Assembly: GCA_021780095.1 (NCBI GenBank)
Contig: JAJXZK010000084.1
Coordinates: forward strand, 1-24,243
Direction: 5' to 3'
Source of the DNA: Acidobacteriota bacterium
Lineage (GTDB): Bacteria; Acidobacteriota; Terriglobia; Terriglobales; Acidobacteriaceae
Length of the DNA: 24,243 bases
Each line of letters begins with the position of its first letter. Positions within the stretch are counted from its first letter, which is position 1. This document shows positions 7,526 through 15,375 of the stretch, piece by piece. The position numbers were made by a program, and so were the translations under genes. The notes beneath the pieces were generated by a model that did not search any database, was not told where the DNA came from, and saw only the letters and a list, made by a program, of their open reading frames with translations.

Positions 7526-7777
7526 CTATGTGACCGCGCCAAACGCACCCAGCCACGATCCCGCAGCCGCGAACAGCACATAAATCGGGTTGCCGGTGTA
7601 GCTGATCACGGCAAATGCCGCCAGCAGATACCAGAGGCTGCTCCAGCTGGCGGCGATGCTGCGCCGTCGCGCCGTCACCGCGGCGTTAAACATCACATAC
7701 ACCGCATCTGTGGCTGCCGTCGACGCCAGAACTCCAAGGGCGATGAAAGGACTTGGCGCATGCATGTGCAGCATCAT
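7526..7777 (-). CDS. Small integral membrane protein of unknown function
   Basis: An 83-residue protein with three hydrophobic segments: PFIALGVLASTAATDAVYVMF, then SSLWYLLAAFAVISYTG, then NPIYVLFAAAGSWLGAFGAV. A basic ARRRS loop lies between the first two. I do not recognise a characterised function; short proteins of this type occur as uncharacterised inner-membrane proteins. The start at ATG 7777 is chosen because AAGGAG lies 8 nt upstream; the longer in-frame start at 7813 has no such site. The gene follows the LarA-family gene by 56 bp on the same strand and is probably the last gene of that unit. No clear terminator follows, only a 6-bp hairpin at 7442-7456 without a T-run. Confidence 0.75.
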   Translation of the reverse strand: MMLHMHAPSPFIALGVLASTAATDAVYVMFNAAVTARRRSIAASWSSLWYLLAAFAVISYTGNPIYVLFAAAGSWLGAFGAVT

Positions 7778-7833
7778 TAATGCGGCTCCTTGGTTGCAAT
7801 AGCTTGTTTGCAATCCTATGGAAACGGGGCCTG

Positions 7834-9105
7834 CTATTCCTGCACTCGTGCGTAAGCGTAGGGTCCGTCGGGAATCACGGCCACGCGGGCATTCTTCGGC
7901 AGCCGCGAGATCAAGGCAGCCACTGCGGCTGAGGCGCTATCGAACGCATTCGTCCTCAAAGAACCTAAATCTTCGTCCGCGATCCCCGGCGTATACAACA
8001 AAACATCGTGTTCCAGTCCCACCAGTGCCAGCTTTTCGAGTTGCCATTGATCCACTTCCACCGGCATGTCCTCAATAGCATCCAGAAACGCCCGCGGACC
8101 CTGATATCGGCGCATCATCGCCGCAAACTCGGGCGAGCCTACACCCTCCGCGCATTCGCTCAGAACCAGGATGGTCCCTCCCGGCTTCAAAACGTGCTGC
8201 ACCGCGGTGACACCCTTGATCGTCTGATAGAAAGTTAAATCCAGTGGATATCCTGCCGCCGTCGTGATGACTGCATCCACAGGCTCCTGCAGATATTCCA
8301 CGGAGGAGCTCCGCAGAAATTCCACACCGGCGGCATGGGCCGCCACCGGCTCGCCTGCAAACACGCCGGAGATTTCCCGTGTCTTCGTCAGGGTGACGTC
8401 TAGCATAAAGTCGTGACGCACCATGCGCGCCACTTCCAGTAACTCCGCATGGAGCGGGTTATCGCGGATTGATCCTTCCGTCGCGCGCTTCTCGCGCATG
8501 AAGCGCGGCGAGTGAATCGTTTTGATGGTTTCCTGCGCGGCCAGCCCCGGCGCCACCAGCTTGCGTCCGCCAGAAAATCCCAGCATCAGGTGCTGCTCAA
8601 TGAATCCCAGAGTGATGTGCAGATCGGACACCATGAAGCGCTCATCAATATAGACCGGCGTTCCCTGCGCTGTCGTGCCGACAAAGCGATGCAGTTCCCG
8701 ATCTTTCGCGTCGTGATTGGCGATATCGTAGCTGGCCGCAATCTTCGCTCCCAGGATGGTCCTCAGCTCGTCTTCCGTCGCGCCCCGATGCAGGCCCGTG
8801 GCAATGCAAATGGTTACGTTCTCTGGCGGAATGCCCGCGCGGTGCAGCCGTTCGAGCACCGGAGGCAACGTAATCGGATTGGGAGCCGGACGGGTGATGT
8901 CGCACACGGAGATGGCCGCCGTCTTTTTCCCGCGCGCCATTTCAATCAGCGGCAAGCCGGACACGGGAGCATCCAGCGCTGCCGACAATGCTTTCTCCAC
9001 ATCCGGCAACCGAGGGGCGGAATGCACCTTCACGAGCTGGTAGTCAGGACCGTCGGGCAGCTCGATCTCGAGCCCCCTCTTCCCGAATGCGACTTGAACC
9101 TTCAT
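7834..9105 (-). CDS. larA: LarA-family nickel-pincer 2-hydroxyacid racemase/epimerase homologue
   Basis: LarA enzymes racemise lactate or other 2-hydroxyacids by hydride transfer to a nickel-pincer (NPN) cofactor bound to a lysine. The 423-residue protein has the usual length. Every key residue of the L. plantarum enzyme has a counterpart at a constant offset of -2 or -3: Asp69 and Arg72 (CDITRP), His106 (ATGLHRG), His172 (IEQHLMLGF), Lys182 (GFSGGRKLVAPG, the cofactor lysine) and His198 (TIKTIHS). Start ATG 9105 has GGAAGGAG just upstream; the longer start at 9150 is a TTG. The gene starts 37 bp after the metallophosphoesterase stop and is probably co-transcribed. The cofactor genes larB, larC and larE are not in the window. 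The substrate is not predictable; the family includes racemases of hydroxyacids other than lactate. Confidence 0.88.
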   Translation of the reverse strand: MKVQVAFGKRGLEIELPDGPDYQLVKVHSAPRLPDVEKALSAALDAPVSGLPLIEMARGKKTAAISVCDITRPAPNPITLPPVLERLHRAGIPPENVTICIATGLHRGATEDELRTILGAKIAASYDIANHDAKDRELHRFVGTTAQGTPVYIDERFMVSDLHITLGFIEQHLMLGFSGGRKLVAPGLAAQETIKTIHSPRFMREKRATEGSIRDNPLHAELLEVARMVRHDFMLDVTLTKTREISGVFAGEPVAAHAAGVEFLRSSSVEYLQEPVDAVITTAAGYPLDLTFYQTIKGVTAVQHVLKPGGTILVLSECAEGVGSPEFAAMMRRYQGPRAFLDAIEDMPVEVDQWQLEKLALVGLEHDVLLYTPGIADEDLGSLRTNAFDSASAAVAALISRLPKNARVAVIPDGPYAYARVQE

Positions 9106-9142
9106 CCGCTCTCCTTCCAACAGGCGCTCAACCGCCACTGGT

Positions 9143-10045
9143 TCATCCAACCTGGCCGTGAGCGCTGCGCAGCGTGAGCAAGGTCAGCTCCGGCCTGCAA
9201 TCAAATCGAAACGGCACCCCGACGGCACCGATGCCGCGATTGACATACAACTGCAAATCATTCTGCAGGTGGAAGTGTCCCTCAACATACCTCCGACCAT
9301 ACGGAGGGAGGTATAAAGCTCCGATCAAAGGAAGGCGCACCTGACCCCCGTGCGTGTGACCGGAGAGCATCAGGTCCACGCCCCCGTGTTTCACTACCGT
9401 GTCGGCATAATCGGGTTCGTGCCCCATCAGGATCACCGGTTCGTTCGCGGTCTGCAAAGTATGGGGCGCCGCCAAATGCAGGTCCGGATCGCTTTCACCA
9501 ATGTCCTTCACTCCGGCGATCCACAGCCGCGCCCCATTTCGCTCGAATGGCGCATATGCGTTTGCCAGTACGGGAAGGCCGTGGGTTTGCAGCGCATCTG
9601 TCACAATTTCTGCGCCGACCACCGCATCATGATTCCCCAGCACGCACCATCGCTGCGGGCACTTGATCCCGGACAGAATTTCCGCGCACGGATAGCTGGA
9701 CTTTGCCCCGTAGGCCTTTGGCATCGGCCCTTCGCTGACGTAATCGCCGGTCAGCAGAACCAAATCCGGCGCGAGACGATTCACTTCCTCTACCACCTGC
9801 CGGGCATACGACGGCTCCGTGTATTGCTCGTAGTGGATGTCTGAAATTTGGACGATCCGCAGGCCATCCAGCGCTGGGGAAAGCCGCTTCAGCTCAATCG
9901 AGCGGTGTGTGATTTCCAGATGATGGCGCTCGAACTCTACGGAATACGTCAGCAGGCCGGCCGCACTGAGACCTGACAGCTGCAGAAAGCGTCGTCTCGT
10001 GATGGAATGTTTGGAATCTTCAGCCACTTCCCTAGGATAAAGCAT
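9143..10045 (-). CDS. Tat-exported calcineurin-like metallophosphoesterase
   Basis: The product resembles YaeI/LpxG-like phosphoesterases that act outside the cytoplasm. The N-terminus has a twin-arginine signal (SITRRRFLQLSGLSAAG, residues 14-30). The binuclear metal motifs appear in order: DIH (69-71), GD (100-101), GNHD (137-140), GHE (208-210) and GHTHGGQ (229-235). About 300 residues from ATG 10045. Longer starts (ATG 10081, GTG 10087) cannot be excluded, since no start has a strong Shine-Dalgarno; 10045 gives a typical Tat n-region. Relatives cleave phosphodiester or pyrophosphate bonds of lipids or nucleotides; the substrate here is unknown. It is the first gene of a minus-strand unit with the LarA homologue and the small membrane protein, and is divergent from the PepSY gene. 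Confidence 0.9.
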   Translation of the reverse strand: MLYPREVAEDSKHSITRRRFLQLSGLSAAGLLTYSVEFERHHLEITHRSIELKRLSPALDGLRIVQISDIHYEQYTEPSYARQVVEEVNRLAPDLVLLTGDYVSEGPMPKAYGAKSSYPCAEILSGIKCPQRWCVLGNHDAVVGAEIVTDALQTHGLPVLANAYAPFERNGARLWIAGVKDIGESDPDLHLAAPHTLQTANEPVILMGHEPDYADTVVKHGGVDLMLSGHTHGGQVRLPLIGALYLPPYGRRYVEGHFHLQNDLQLYVNRGIGAVGVPFRFDCRPELTLLTLRSAHGQVG

Positions 10046-10152
10046 CGCGGCATGATTCCCACCCGTGGAAGAATGTGCCATGCCCACAGCCGAAACCGCG
10101 CATTCAGGCTGTCTTCACGTTGCGGTGCTACACCGGAGACAAGGAGATAACA

Positions 10153-10611
10153 ATGAACACTCAGTTGATTTCAGGAAAAAGCAAAGCCCCCGTGCGGTCA
10201 GCCCTTTTGTTTGCTGCGTCGGTATTGCTTCTCAGCGGTGCCTCATTCGCCGCAAAAAGTCACACAAAACTAACCCAGCAACAAGCAAAAGCAATCGCCC
10301 TTACAAAGGAACAGGGAACGGTTCAAAGTGGGGAACTCGAACATGAAAATGGACGCTGGATTTACTCCTTCGACATTAAAACCGGCAACCAAATTCACGA
10401 AGTGAACGTGAATGCAAACACGGGCGCGGTGGTTGAGGATTCCGTGGAAGATCCAGCCGCCGAAGCCAGAGAGAAGGCCCAGGAAGCCAAACAAGCCAAA
10501 GTTTCTCCCCAAGTAGACTTGCCTTGGGTGCCCCACATCTCGATTCTGGGACTTGGGAGGCAAACCCCCGGATCAAAGTTTTCTTTTGACGCTCCAGAGC
10601 GACAATGCTAA
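10153..10611 (+). CDS. Exported PepSY-domain protein
   Basis: A 152-residue protein with a signal peptide or N-terminal anchor (VRSALLFAASVLLLSGASFA, residues about 14-33). A PepSY domain follows at about 39-98: KLTQQQAKAIAL, then GELEHENGRWIYSFDIKT and HEVNVNANTGAVV. PepSY domains are small exported modules often found in propeptides and envelope proteins, where they may inhibit proteases or bind ligands. The domain is followed by an Ala/Lys/Glu-rich helix (AAEAREKAQEAKQAK) and a tail rich in Pro, Trp and hydrophobics. Start ATG 10153 has AAGGAG 6 nt upstream. The gene lies 103 bp upstream of the Cys-rich gene on the same strand; a functional link is not shown. Confidence 0.85.
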   Translation: MNTQLISGKSKAPVRSALLFAASVLLLSGASFAAKSHTKLTQQQAKAIALTKEQGTVQSGELEHENGRWIYSFDIKTGNQIHEVNVNANTGAVVEDSVEDPAAEAREKAQEAKQAKVSPQVDLPWVPHISILGLGRQTPGSKFSFDAPERQC

Positions 10612-10714
10612 GATCCTGCTGGTTGCGAGGACTCCAGCAGCCCGCATCGCCCCGAAGCGCGCGTGCATTCCACTTCGGGGGCTGCGTTCGACCCGCCCGG
10701 AAGGGAGATGGGTT

Positions 10715-12187
10715 GTGGACCAAAAGCTTCGTCACACCCGCGAAACCTCGTACGCCGCCGGTAAGCCGCTCCGGGTTCCAGATCCGCGCCATCTCCGCTT
10801 GGCGCCAGTGATCGCCGCGATTTTCCTTGGACTTCTTTGCAACGCCGCCGCCGTCACCGGCCAATCTCAGGCAAGTTCCTCACACGCTCCCGCTGCCTCA
10901 GCTCCATGGCCGCCCGCACGCGATCGGGGCCGGGCCGTCTGGGTCTTCAGCGACAAGCGCGCGGAGCCTGTCCGCGCCATCACGCAAGCCATCGACGCGG
11001 CTGACCTCGCCTGGAACCATGGCGATGCCAAGGCATGGGCCAGTCACTATTCCAGCCGCGCGGAATGGGTCTATGCGTCTTCCAAATCTCGCTCTACGGT
11101 GATGTCGCGCCAGCAGATGGAAAAGATGCTGCCTCGCTCGCAGTTCCAATTCCACCCCTACACGCGCACGCGGACTTGGATTCGCTTCACCGCCGGCAAC
11201 CGTGCCGAGGTTCACTCGGATATCCACTTCATCCGCAGCAAGCCTGTCGCGCCATTCGTCAATGGCCCCATGATCCAAATGATGACCTTAAATGAGGGTG
11301 TGTGGCAGATTGTCGGCCAATACAACGGTCCCGTCAGGCGTCGTAATACCTGCGGAGTCATAGGGAATTCTTGCTGTTCCGGGTTGCGGTCCGGCGGTTT
11401 CGGCCCTCCGGTGCAAGTCAATTTTTGCAATGGCAACGCCGTTTGCGGCGGGAACAACACCTGCGTTGCCGCGCCGCCTCCACCGGCCTGCGGTGGATCG
11501 GGCGAGCCGTGTTGTGCCGACCCCGACAGCGAAGACACAGCGTATGACTATTGCACCGACCCGAAGACCGGCTGTTATCCATGGCAAGGTCCACACGGCA
11601 CCTGCAACCTGTGCGGTGCGGCAGGTCAGAGCGTCTGTCCCTTCACCGGATGCGCCAGCGGCGCCGTTGCGCAGCACGAAGCGTGCGTGGCCTGTGGTGC
11701 CGCCGGTCAACCATGCTGCACCCACGGCTGCACCGGCGGTGCTGTCTGTTCCGTGACAGCCCTCTACACCTGTACGACGTGCGGCGAGCAAGGCCAGGCG
11801 CCCTGCGCCGGCAACATCTGCTATGAAAATCTGCATCCGGACTTTGAGGGCGGCAAGGTCGTCTGCTCCGCCAACTGCGGCTACACTGAAGGAGCCCCTT
11901 GCACTCTGGGAGCCGACGGCTGCGATGCTACCGGCCACTACACGGGTCCAGATAATCCCTGCGTGCAGCCCTTGGTGGGCACAGATTTGTCCAATGGCGG
12001 GATTTACGACTGCTATGGGACTTATCCGCAAAACTCCATGATTGACACTTACGGAAACTGCAATTGCGTTCCCAATACGATAAACACTTGTCCGGTCAGC
12101 AGCTCGGTCCCGAAGCCTCCCGTGAACAACACGGGTCTATGTATCCAGGGCCAGTTCTTCGACATCTCGGGACACGGGTGCTCGTAG
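10715..12187 (+). CDS. Secreted protein with NTF2-like domain and six Cys-rich repeats
   Basis: From GTG 10715 the product has 490 residues. The start is chosen because AAGGGAG lies 7 nt upstream; the longer frame to 10553 would overlap the PepSY gene. A hydrophobic signal (LAPVIAAIFLGLLCNAAAV) lies at about 29-47. Residues about 87-206 look like an NTF2/SnoaL-type domain (AIDAADLAWNHGDAKAW, then a Trp/Arg-rich strand region ending in GVWQIVGQYNGPV). From 213 on, cysteines dominate in six repeats that open with C-G-x2-G-x2-C or a close variant, at residues 213, 259, 300, 327, 356 and 388 (CGVIGNSCC, CGGSGEPCC, CGAAGQSVC, CGAAGQPCC, CGEQGQAPC, CGYTEGAPC). Many paired cysteines imply disulfide-rich modules in the periplasm or outside. 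Function unknown. A transcript hairpin (8-bp stem, 10650-10680) precedes the gene. Confidence 0.82.
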   Translation: MDQKLRHTRETSYAAGKPLRVPDPRHLRLAPVIAAIFLGLLCNAAAVTGQSQASSSHAPAASAPWPPARDRGRAVWVFSDKRAEPVRAITQAIDAADLAWNHGDAKAWASHYSSRAEWVYASSKSRSTVMSRQQMEKMLPRSQFQFHPYTRTRTWIRFTAGNRAEVHSDIHFIRSKPVAPFVNGPMIQMMTLNEGVWQIVGQYNGPVRRRNTCGVIGNSCCSGLRSGGFGPPVQVNFCNGNAVCGGNNTCVAAPPPPACGGSGEPCCADPDSEDTAYDYCTDPKTGCYPWQGPHGTCNLCGAAGQSVCPFTGCASGAVAQHEACVACGAAGQPCCTHGCTGGAVCSVTALYTCTTCGEQGQAPCAGNICYENLHPDFEGGKVVCSANCGYTEGAPCTLGADGCDATGHYTGPDNPCVQPLVGTDLSNGGIYDCYGTYPQNSMIDTYGNCNCVPNTINTCPVSSSVPKPPVNNTGLCIQGQFFDISGHGCS

Positions 12188-12312
12188 CCCGCTTTCCGTG
12201 ATCTCCAGTCGCTTACCTTGGTGGAACGAGAAATCTAGTCCGGCTCCTGCGGCGAGGACAGCAACCAACACATGTTCGACACGAAACGCGCTCCTGCTAC
12301 TAAAATCGAGCC

Positions 12313-13698
12313 ATGTCGTATGCCCAGGCGATCGAGAGTCTGTATGCGCGCGGTCACGAGTTGGTGCGCGCCCACGCTGTCGGTGTTGCCGACTCGCCTC
12401 CGCGCAAGTTCGATTTGGCGGAGATGCGGATCCTCACCGCCGCTCTGGGCTCGCCGGAATTGAAGTTTCCCAGCGTCCTGGTCGCCGGCACCAATGGCAA
12501 AGGTTCCACCGCTGCCATGCTGGCGAATATTCTTCGCGTGGCCGGGTATCGCGCAGGACTCTACACTTCCCCGCATCTCTCGCGTGTGAATGAGCGCGTC
12601 CAGATCAACGGCGCGACTATCTCCGACGATGACTTTGCGCGGCTGTATTTTCGAGTGGACGAGACCGGATCGCGTCTGCTGCGTGAAGGCAAATTGCCGC
12701 AGCACCCCAGCTTTTTCGAGTCTGTCACCGCCGTCGCCTTCCTTTATTTCGCGGAGCAGGCGATCGATATCGCCGTGCTGGAAGTCGGCATGGGCGGCCG
12801 CCTCGATGCCACCAACATCGTCGAGCCCCTGCTTTCCGTGATCACCGATATTTCGCTCGATCACACGGAATGGCTAGGCGCAACCATCGATGCCATCGCG
12901 CGGGAAAAGGCCGGCATCCTGCGGCGCAATGGAACTCTGGTGACATTGCCGCAGCATCCTGTTGCGAACCAGGCGCTGGGAGAGGTCGCGGTCGATCTGA
13001 ACGTGCGCGGGGTTAGTGCGGTCGAGTTTATGCCGCCCCGCCGCTCCGCAGACGAAGAAGCCACAGAATTCTACGCCGAACCCTATTCTGTAACAGTGGC
13101 AGGCACATCGGTGGAACTGCGACCTGCCTTGGCGGGAACGCATCAGCATCGCAACGCTGCGCTGGCGGTGGCGGCTGCCAATGAATTATGTAACAGTAAC
13201 AGTTACATAATTACGCCGCAGCAAATTGCGGAGGGAATCAGCACGACCCGCTGGCCTGGTCGCCTGGAATTGTTTCCCCGCACGGATACTCGTCCTGCCG
13301 TTCTGCTCGATGTCGCTCACAATCCCGCCGGAGCCTGGACACTGCGTTCCGCGCTCAGTACCTGGCCGGGATTGGCTACGCAACTTCCTACCCAGCGAAC
13401 CCTGCTGTTCGGATGTCTACGTGAAAAAGCCGTTGAGGAGATGGCACAAATTCTTTTTCCGGTCTTCGATCGCGTCATTCTGACTCCGGTCAATTCGCCG
13501 CGCACCGCATCTCTGGAGGATCTGCAGGCGGTCGCTCGAACCCTTGGCATCGAAGCACAAAATGCGGCATCCCCAGTCGATGGAATGGAGTTGGCTCAGG
13601 CCGAAACTGCAGCCAACGGTTTGATTGTCTGCGCCGGATCTGTCTACCTGGTGGGTGCGCTGCGGGACTCGCTTCTGAACCTGCCAGGCAAGGGCTAG
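12313..13698 (+). CDS. folC: Bifunctional folylpolyglutamate/dihydrofolate synthase
   Basis: FolC adds glutamate to dihydropteroate or tetrahydrofolate with ATP, in the cytoplasm. The 461-residue protein shows the Mur-ligase-like signature: P-loop GTNGKGST (59-66), TSPHL (85-89), the FFESVTAVAFLYF segment (134-146), VLEVGMGGRLDATN (155-168) and DHTEWLG (183-189). TRWPGRLE and LDVAHNPAG (the linker to the C-terminal ligase domain) follow. The ATG at 12313 has only a weak GAG upstream. An 11-bp inverted repeat of unusually AT-rich sequence lies at codons 291-300, between the two domains. plsC follows after 3 nt, so the two are surely co-transcribed. Confidence 0.95.
   Translation: MSYAQAIESLYARGHELVRAHAVGVADSPPRKFDLAEMRILTAALGSPELKFPSVLVAGTNGKGSTAAMLANILRVAGYRAGLYTSPHLSRVNERVQINGATISDDDFARLYFRVDETGSRLLREGKLPQHPSFFESVTAVAFLYFAEQAIDIAVLEVGMGGRLDATNIVEPLLSVITDISLDHTEWLGATIDAIAREKAGILRRNGTLVTLPQHPVANQALGEVAVDLNVRGVSAVEFMPPRRSADEEATEFYAEPYSVTVAGTSVELRPALAGTHQHRNAALAVAAANELCNSNSYIITPQQIAEGISTTRWPGRLELFPRTDTRPAVLLDVAHNPAGAWTLRSALSTWPGLATQLPTQRTLLFGCLREKAVEEMAQILFPVFDRVILTPVNSPRTASLEDLQAVARTLGIEAQNAASPVDGMELAQAETAANGLIVCAGSVYLVGALRDSLLNLPGKG
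13184..13212. repeat. Perfect 11-bp inverted repeat inside folC
   Basis: AATTATGTAAC (13184-13194), a 7-nt spacer AGTAACA and GTTACATAATT (13202-13212) form a perfect palindrome with loop. It is AT-rich and uses the rare codons TTA and ATA in a GC-rich gene. It sits in a variable loop of FolC just before TRWPGRLE, so it adds only a few residues without breaking the frame. Confidence 0.85.
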
Positions 13699-13701
13699 CT
13701 T

Positions 13702-14553
13702 ATGTCCAGCGCCCCTGAGGAAGTGGCCACGACTCCGCCGACGGAACCTCCCTTTGCGGAATCGCCCTCCCCGATGTCCAAAGGCTCGCGCGACCCGGCC
13801 CCACCCCGCCATCGCGAGTTCTTCCCTTGGTTCACCTATCTGGTCCTATTCCCGCTGTTTTTCGTCGCCACCGCGATCTTCGGCAGCATCTCCCTAATCG
13901 CTTCCTTGTTTGACGGCACTGGGCGCGTTGAGCACTCCATCGCCCAGGCTTGGGGTGGAGTTGTTCTGCGCATCGCGCTCTCTCCAGTACGGGTGATCGG
14001 CGCAGAGAACTTCCAGCGCGGCCATGCGGCGGTGTATGTGTCGAATCACCTGTCGTATATGGACACGCCCGTGGTGCTAAACAAGTTGCCGTTCCAGTTT
14101 CGGATTCTGGCGCGGCACGACCTCTTCAAAATTCCTTTCATCGGATGGTATCTGCAGCGCTCCGGCCAGATTCCCGTCGACAGCACCAGCCTGCGCTCCA
14201 CGCTGGCGAGCCTCAATCGCGGCGTCAAGGCGCTGCAGGCGGGCATGCCGCTAGTGATTTTTCCGGAGGGCGGCCGCTCTTTCGACGGTCACCTGCAGGA
14301 GTTTCTCAGCGGGCCCGCCTACATGGCCATCCGCGCCCAGGTTCCCATCGTGCCCATGGCCTTGATCGGCACCTATGAGCTGATGCCGATGCATACCTAC
14401 CATCTCACACCTCGACCGCTGTTGCTGGTGGTCGGCGCGCCTATCTCCACCGTCGAATACACTAGCAAAACCGCCGATGCGCTCACGCTGCGGCTTCGAG
14501 ATACTATAAGTGAGATGTATACGCAGCACGCTGGTGGGACCGCCGCGCGCTAG
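13702..14553 (+). CDS. plsC: 1-acyl-sn-glycerol-3-phosphate acyltransferase
   Basis: PlsC acylates lysophosphatidic acid at position 2 to give phosphatidic acid, at the inner membrane. The 283-residue protein starts with a Pro/Ser-rich stretch of about 40 residues, then a hydrophobic anchor (FTYLVLFPLFFVATAIF, 44-60). The acyltransferase motifs follow: NHLSYMD (115-121, the HX4D catalytic box), FKIPFIGWYL (142-151), FPEGGRS (187-193) and VPIVPMAL (214-221). The spacing matches the PlsC family. The ATG lies 3 nt after the folC stop, with AAGGG inside the folC end serving as ribosome-binding site. Confidence 0.93.
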   Translation: MSSAPEEVATTPPTEPPFAESPSPMSKGSRDPAPPRHREFFPWFTYLVLFPLFFVATAIFGSISLIASLFDGTGRVEHSIAQAWGGVVLRIALSPVRVIGAENFQRGHAAVYVSNHLSYMDTPVVLNKLPFQFRILARHDLFKIPFIGWYLQRSGQIPVDSTSLRSTLASLNRGVKALQAGMPLVIFPEGGRSFDGHLQEFLSGPAYMAIRAQVPIVPMALIGTYELMPMHTYHLTPRPLLLVVGAPISTVEYTSKTADALTLRLRDTISEMYTQHAGGTAAR

Positions 14554-14570
14554 CCCTTGAGATACCAACA

Positions 14571-15365
14571 TTGAGCACCCCGGTGACCTACAAACCGAAA
14601 CGCCCCCGGGTGGGCATCCCGATACCAACATTTGCCCGAGCGGAGTATAACCAGCGGAGTTGGCCGCAATACGCTGCGGCGGTGGCGCACTCTGGCGGTG
14701 AGCCGGTCGAAATCCCGCTGACGCTTGATCCCGCCGGAATTGCCAAAGCGGCCACGGGCTGCCAAGGATTTCTGCTTCCAGGCAGCCCTGCGGACATGAA
14801 TCCGGCGAAATATGGCGAGGAACGACTTCCTGAAACCGCCGAACCCGATTTAGCGAGGGAAAATGTCGACGAGTTGTTGCTGCAAGACGCTCACAGCCTG
14901 CGCAAACCGTTGTTGACCATCTGCTACGGGACTCAATCCCTGAATTGCTGGCGCACGGGGACCCTGGTGCAGGATCTGGTGCAGATTCCAGTCAACCACC
15001 GCGCTGGCGGTAGCGTTGCGGTGGCGCATGTAGTGCTCATCGAACCGAGTTCTCTACTGGCGCGTATCGTGGGCGATAGCCCGGAAGTGACCCACACTCC
15101 GGATTTCCTTCGGCTGCCGGTCAACTCCAGCCACCACCAGGCAATTGGAATTGTGGGAGACGGCCTGCGCGTTACCGGCCGCTGCCCCCAGGATGCCGTG
15201 GTTGAGTCGATTGAGGGCACCCATCTGGACCACTTCGTCGTGGGGCTGCAGTGGCATCCGGAGCGCAGTTTGGAAACCAGTCCAGCCAGTCGGCTGGTTT
15301 TTCAGAGGTTTGTCGAGGCCGCCGCTTCGTGGGATCCTCGCCCAATTAGCAGTTCTCTCGGGTAG
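14571..15365 (+). CDS. Class-I glutamine amidotransferase-like hydrolase (peptidase C26 family)
   Basis: The 264-residue protein resembles gamma-glutamyl-gamma-aminobutyrate hydrolases (PuuD) and related C26 peptidases, which hydrolyse gamma-glutamyl amides. The fold signature is present: RVGIPIP at the start, FLLPGSPADMNP (67-78), a nucleophile elbow LLTICYGTQSLN with Cys118, NSSHHQ (185-190), and the His-Glu pair LQWHPE (His229, Glu231). The usual elbow is GICRGxQ; here Arg is replaced by Tyr. The start is a TTG at 14571 (GTG 14583 is the alternative), 17 nt after plsC. Its position between plsC and rsmG suggests one operon; the substrate is not known. FolC next door makes polyglutamates, so a link to glutamyl chemistry is possible but only a guess. 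Confidence 0.82.
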   Translation: MSTPVTYKPKRPRVGIPIPTFARAEYNQRSWPQYAAAVAHSGGEPVEIPLTLDPAGIAKAATGCQGFLLPGSPADMNPAKYGEERLPETAEPDLARENVDELLLQDAHSLRKPLLTICYGTQSLNCWRTGTLVQDLVQIPVNHRAGGSVAVAHVVLIEPSSLLARIVGDSPEVTHTPDFLRLPVNSSHHQAIGIVGDGLRVTGRCPQDAVVESIEGTHLDHFVVGLQWHPERSLETSPASRLVFQRFVEAAASWDPRPISSSLG

Positions 15366-15375
15366 ACTTTCCAGC

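Noticed and set aside
10650..10680. Hairpin CCCCGAAG / CTTCGGGG between the PepSY and Cys-rich genes as a terminator
   Set aside because: The stem is good, but the loop is 15 nt and no T-run follows; it may be a transcript structure but is not a supported terminator.
14561..14632. Direct repeat GATACCAACATT at 14561-14572 and 14621-14632
   Set aside because: Only 12 nt, one copy is within coding sequence, and no third copy or flanking structure was found; chance is likely.
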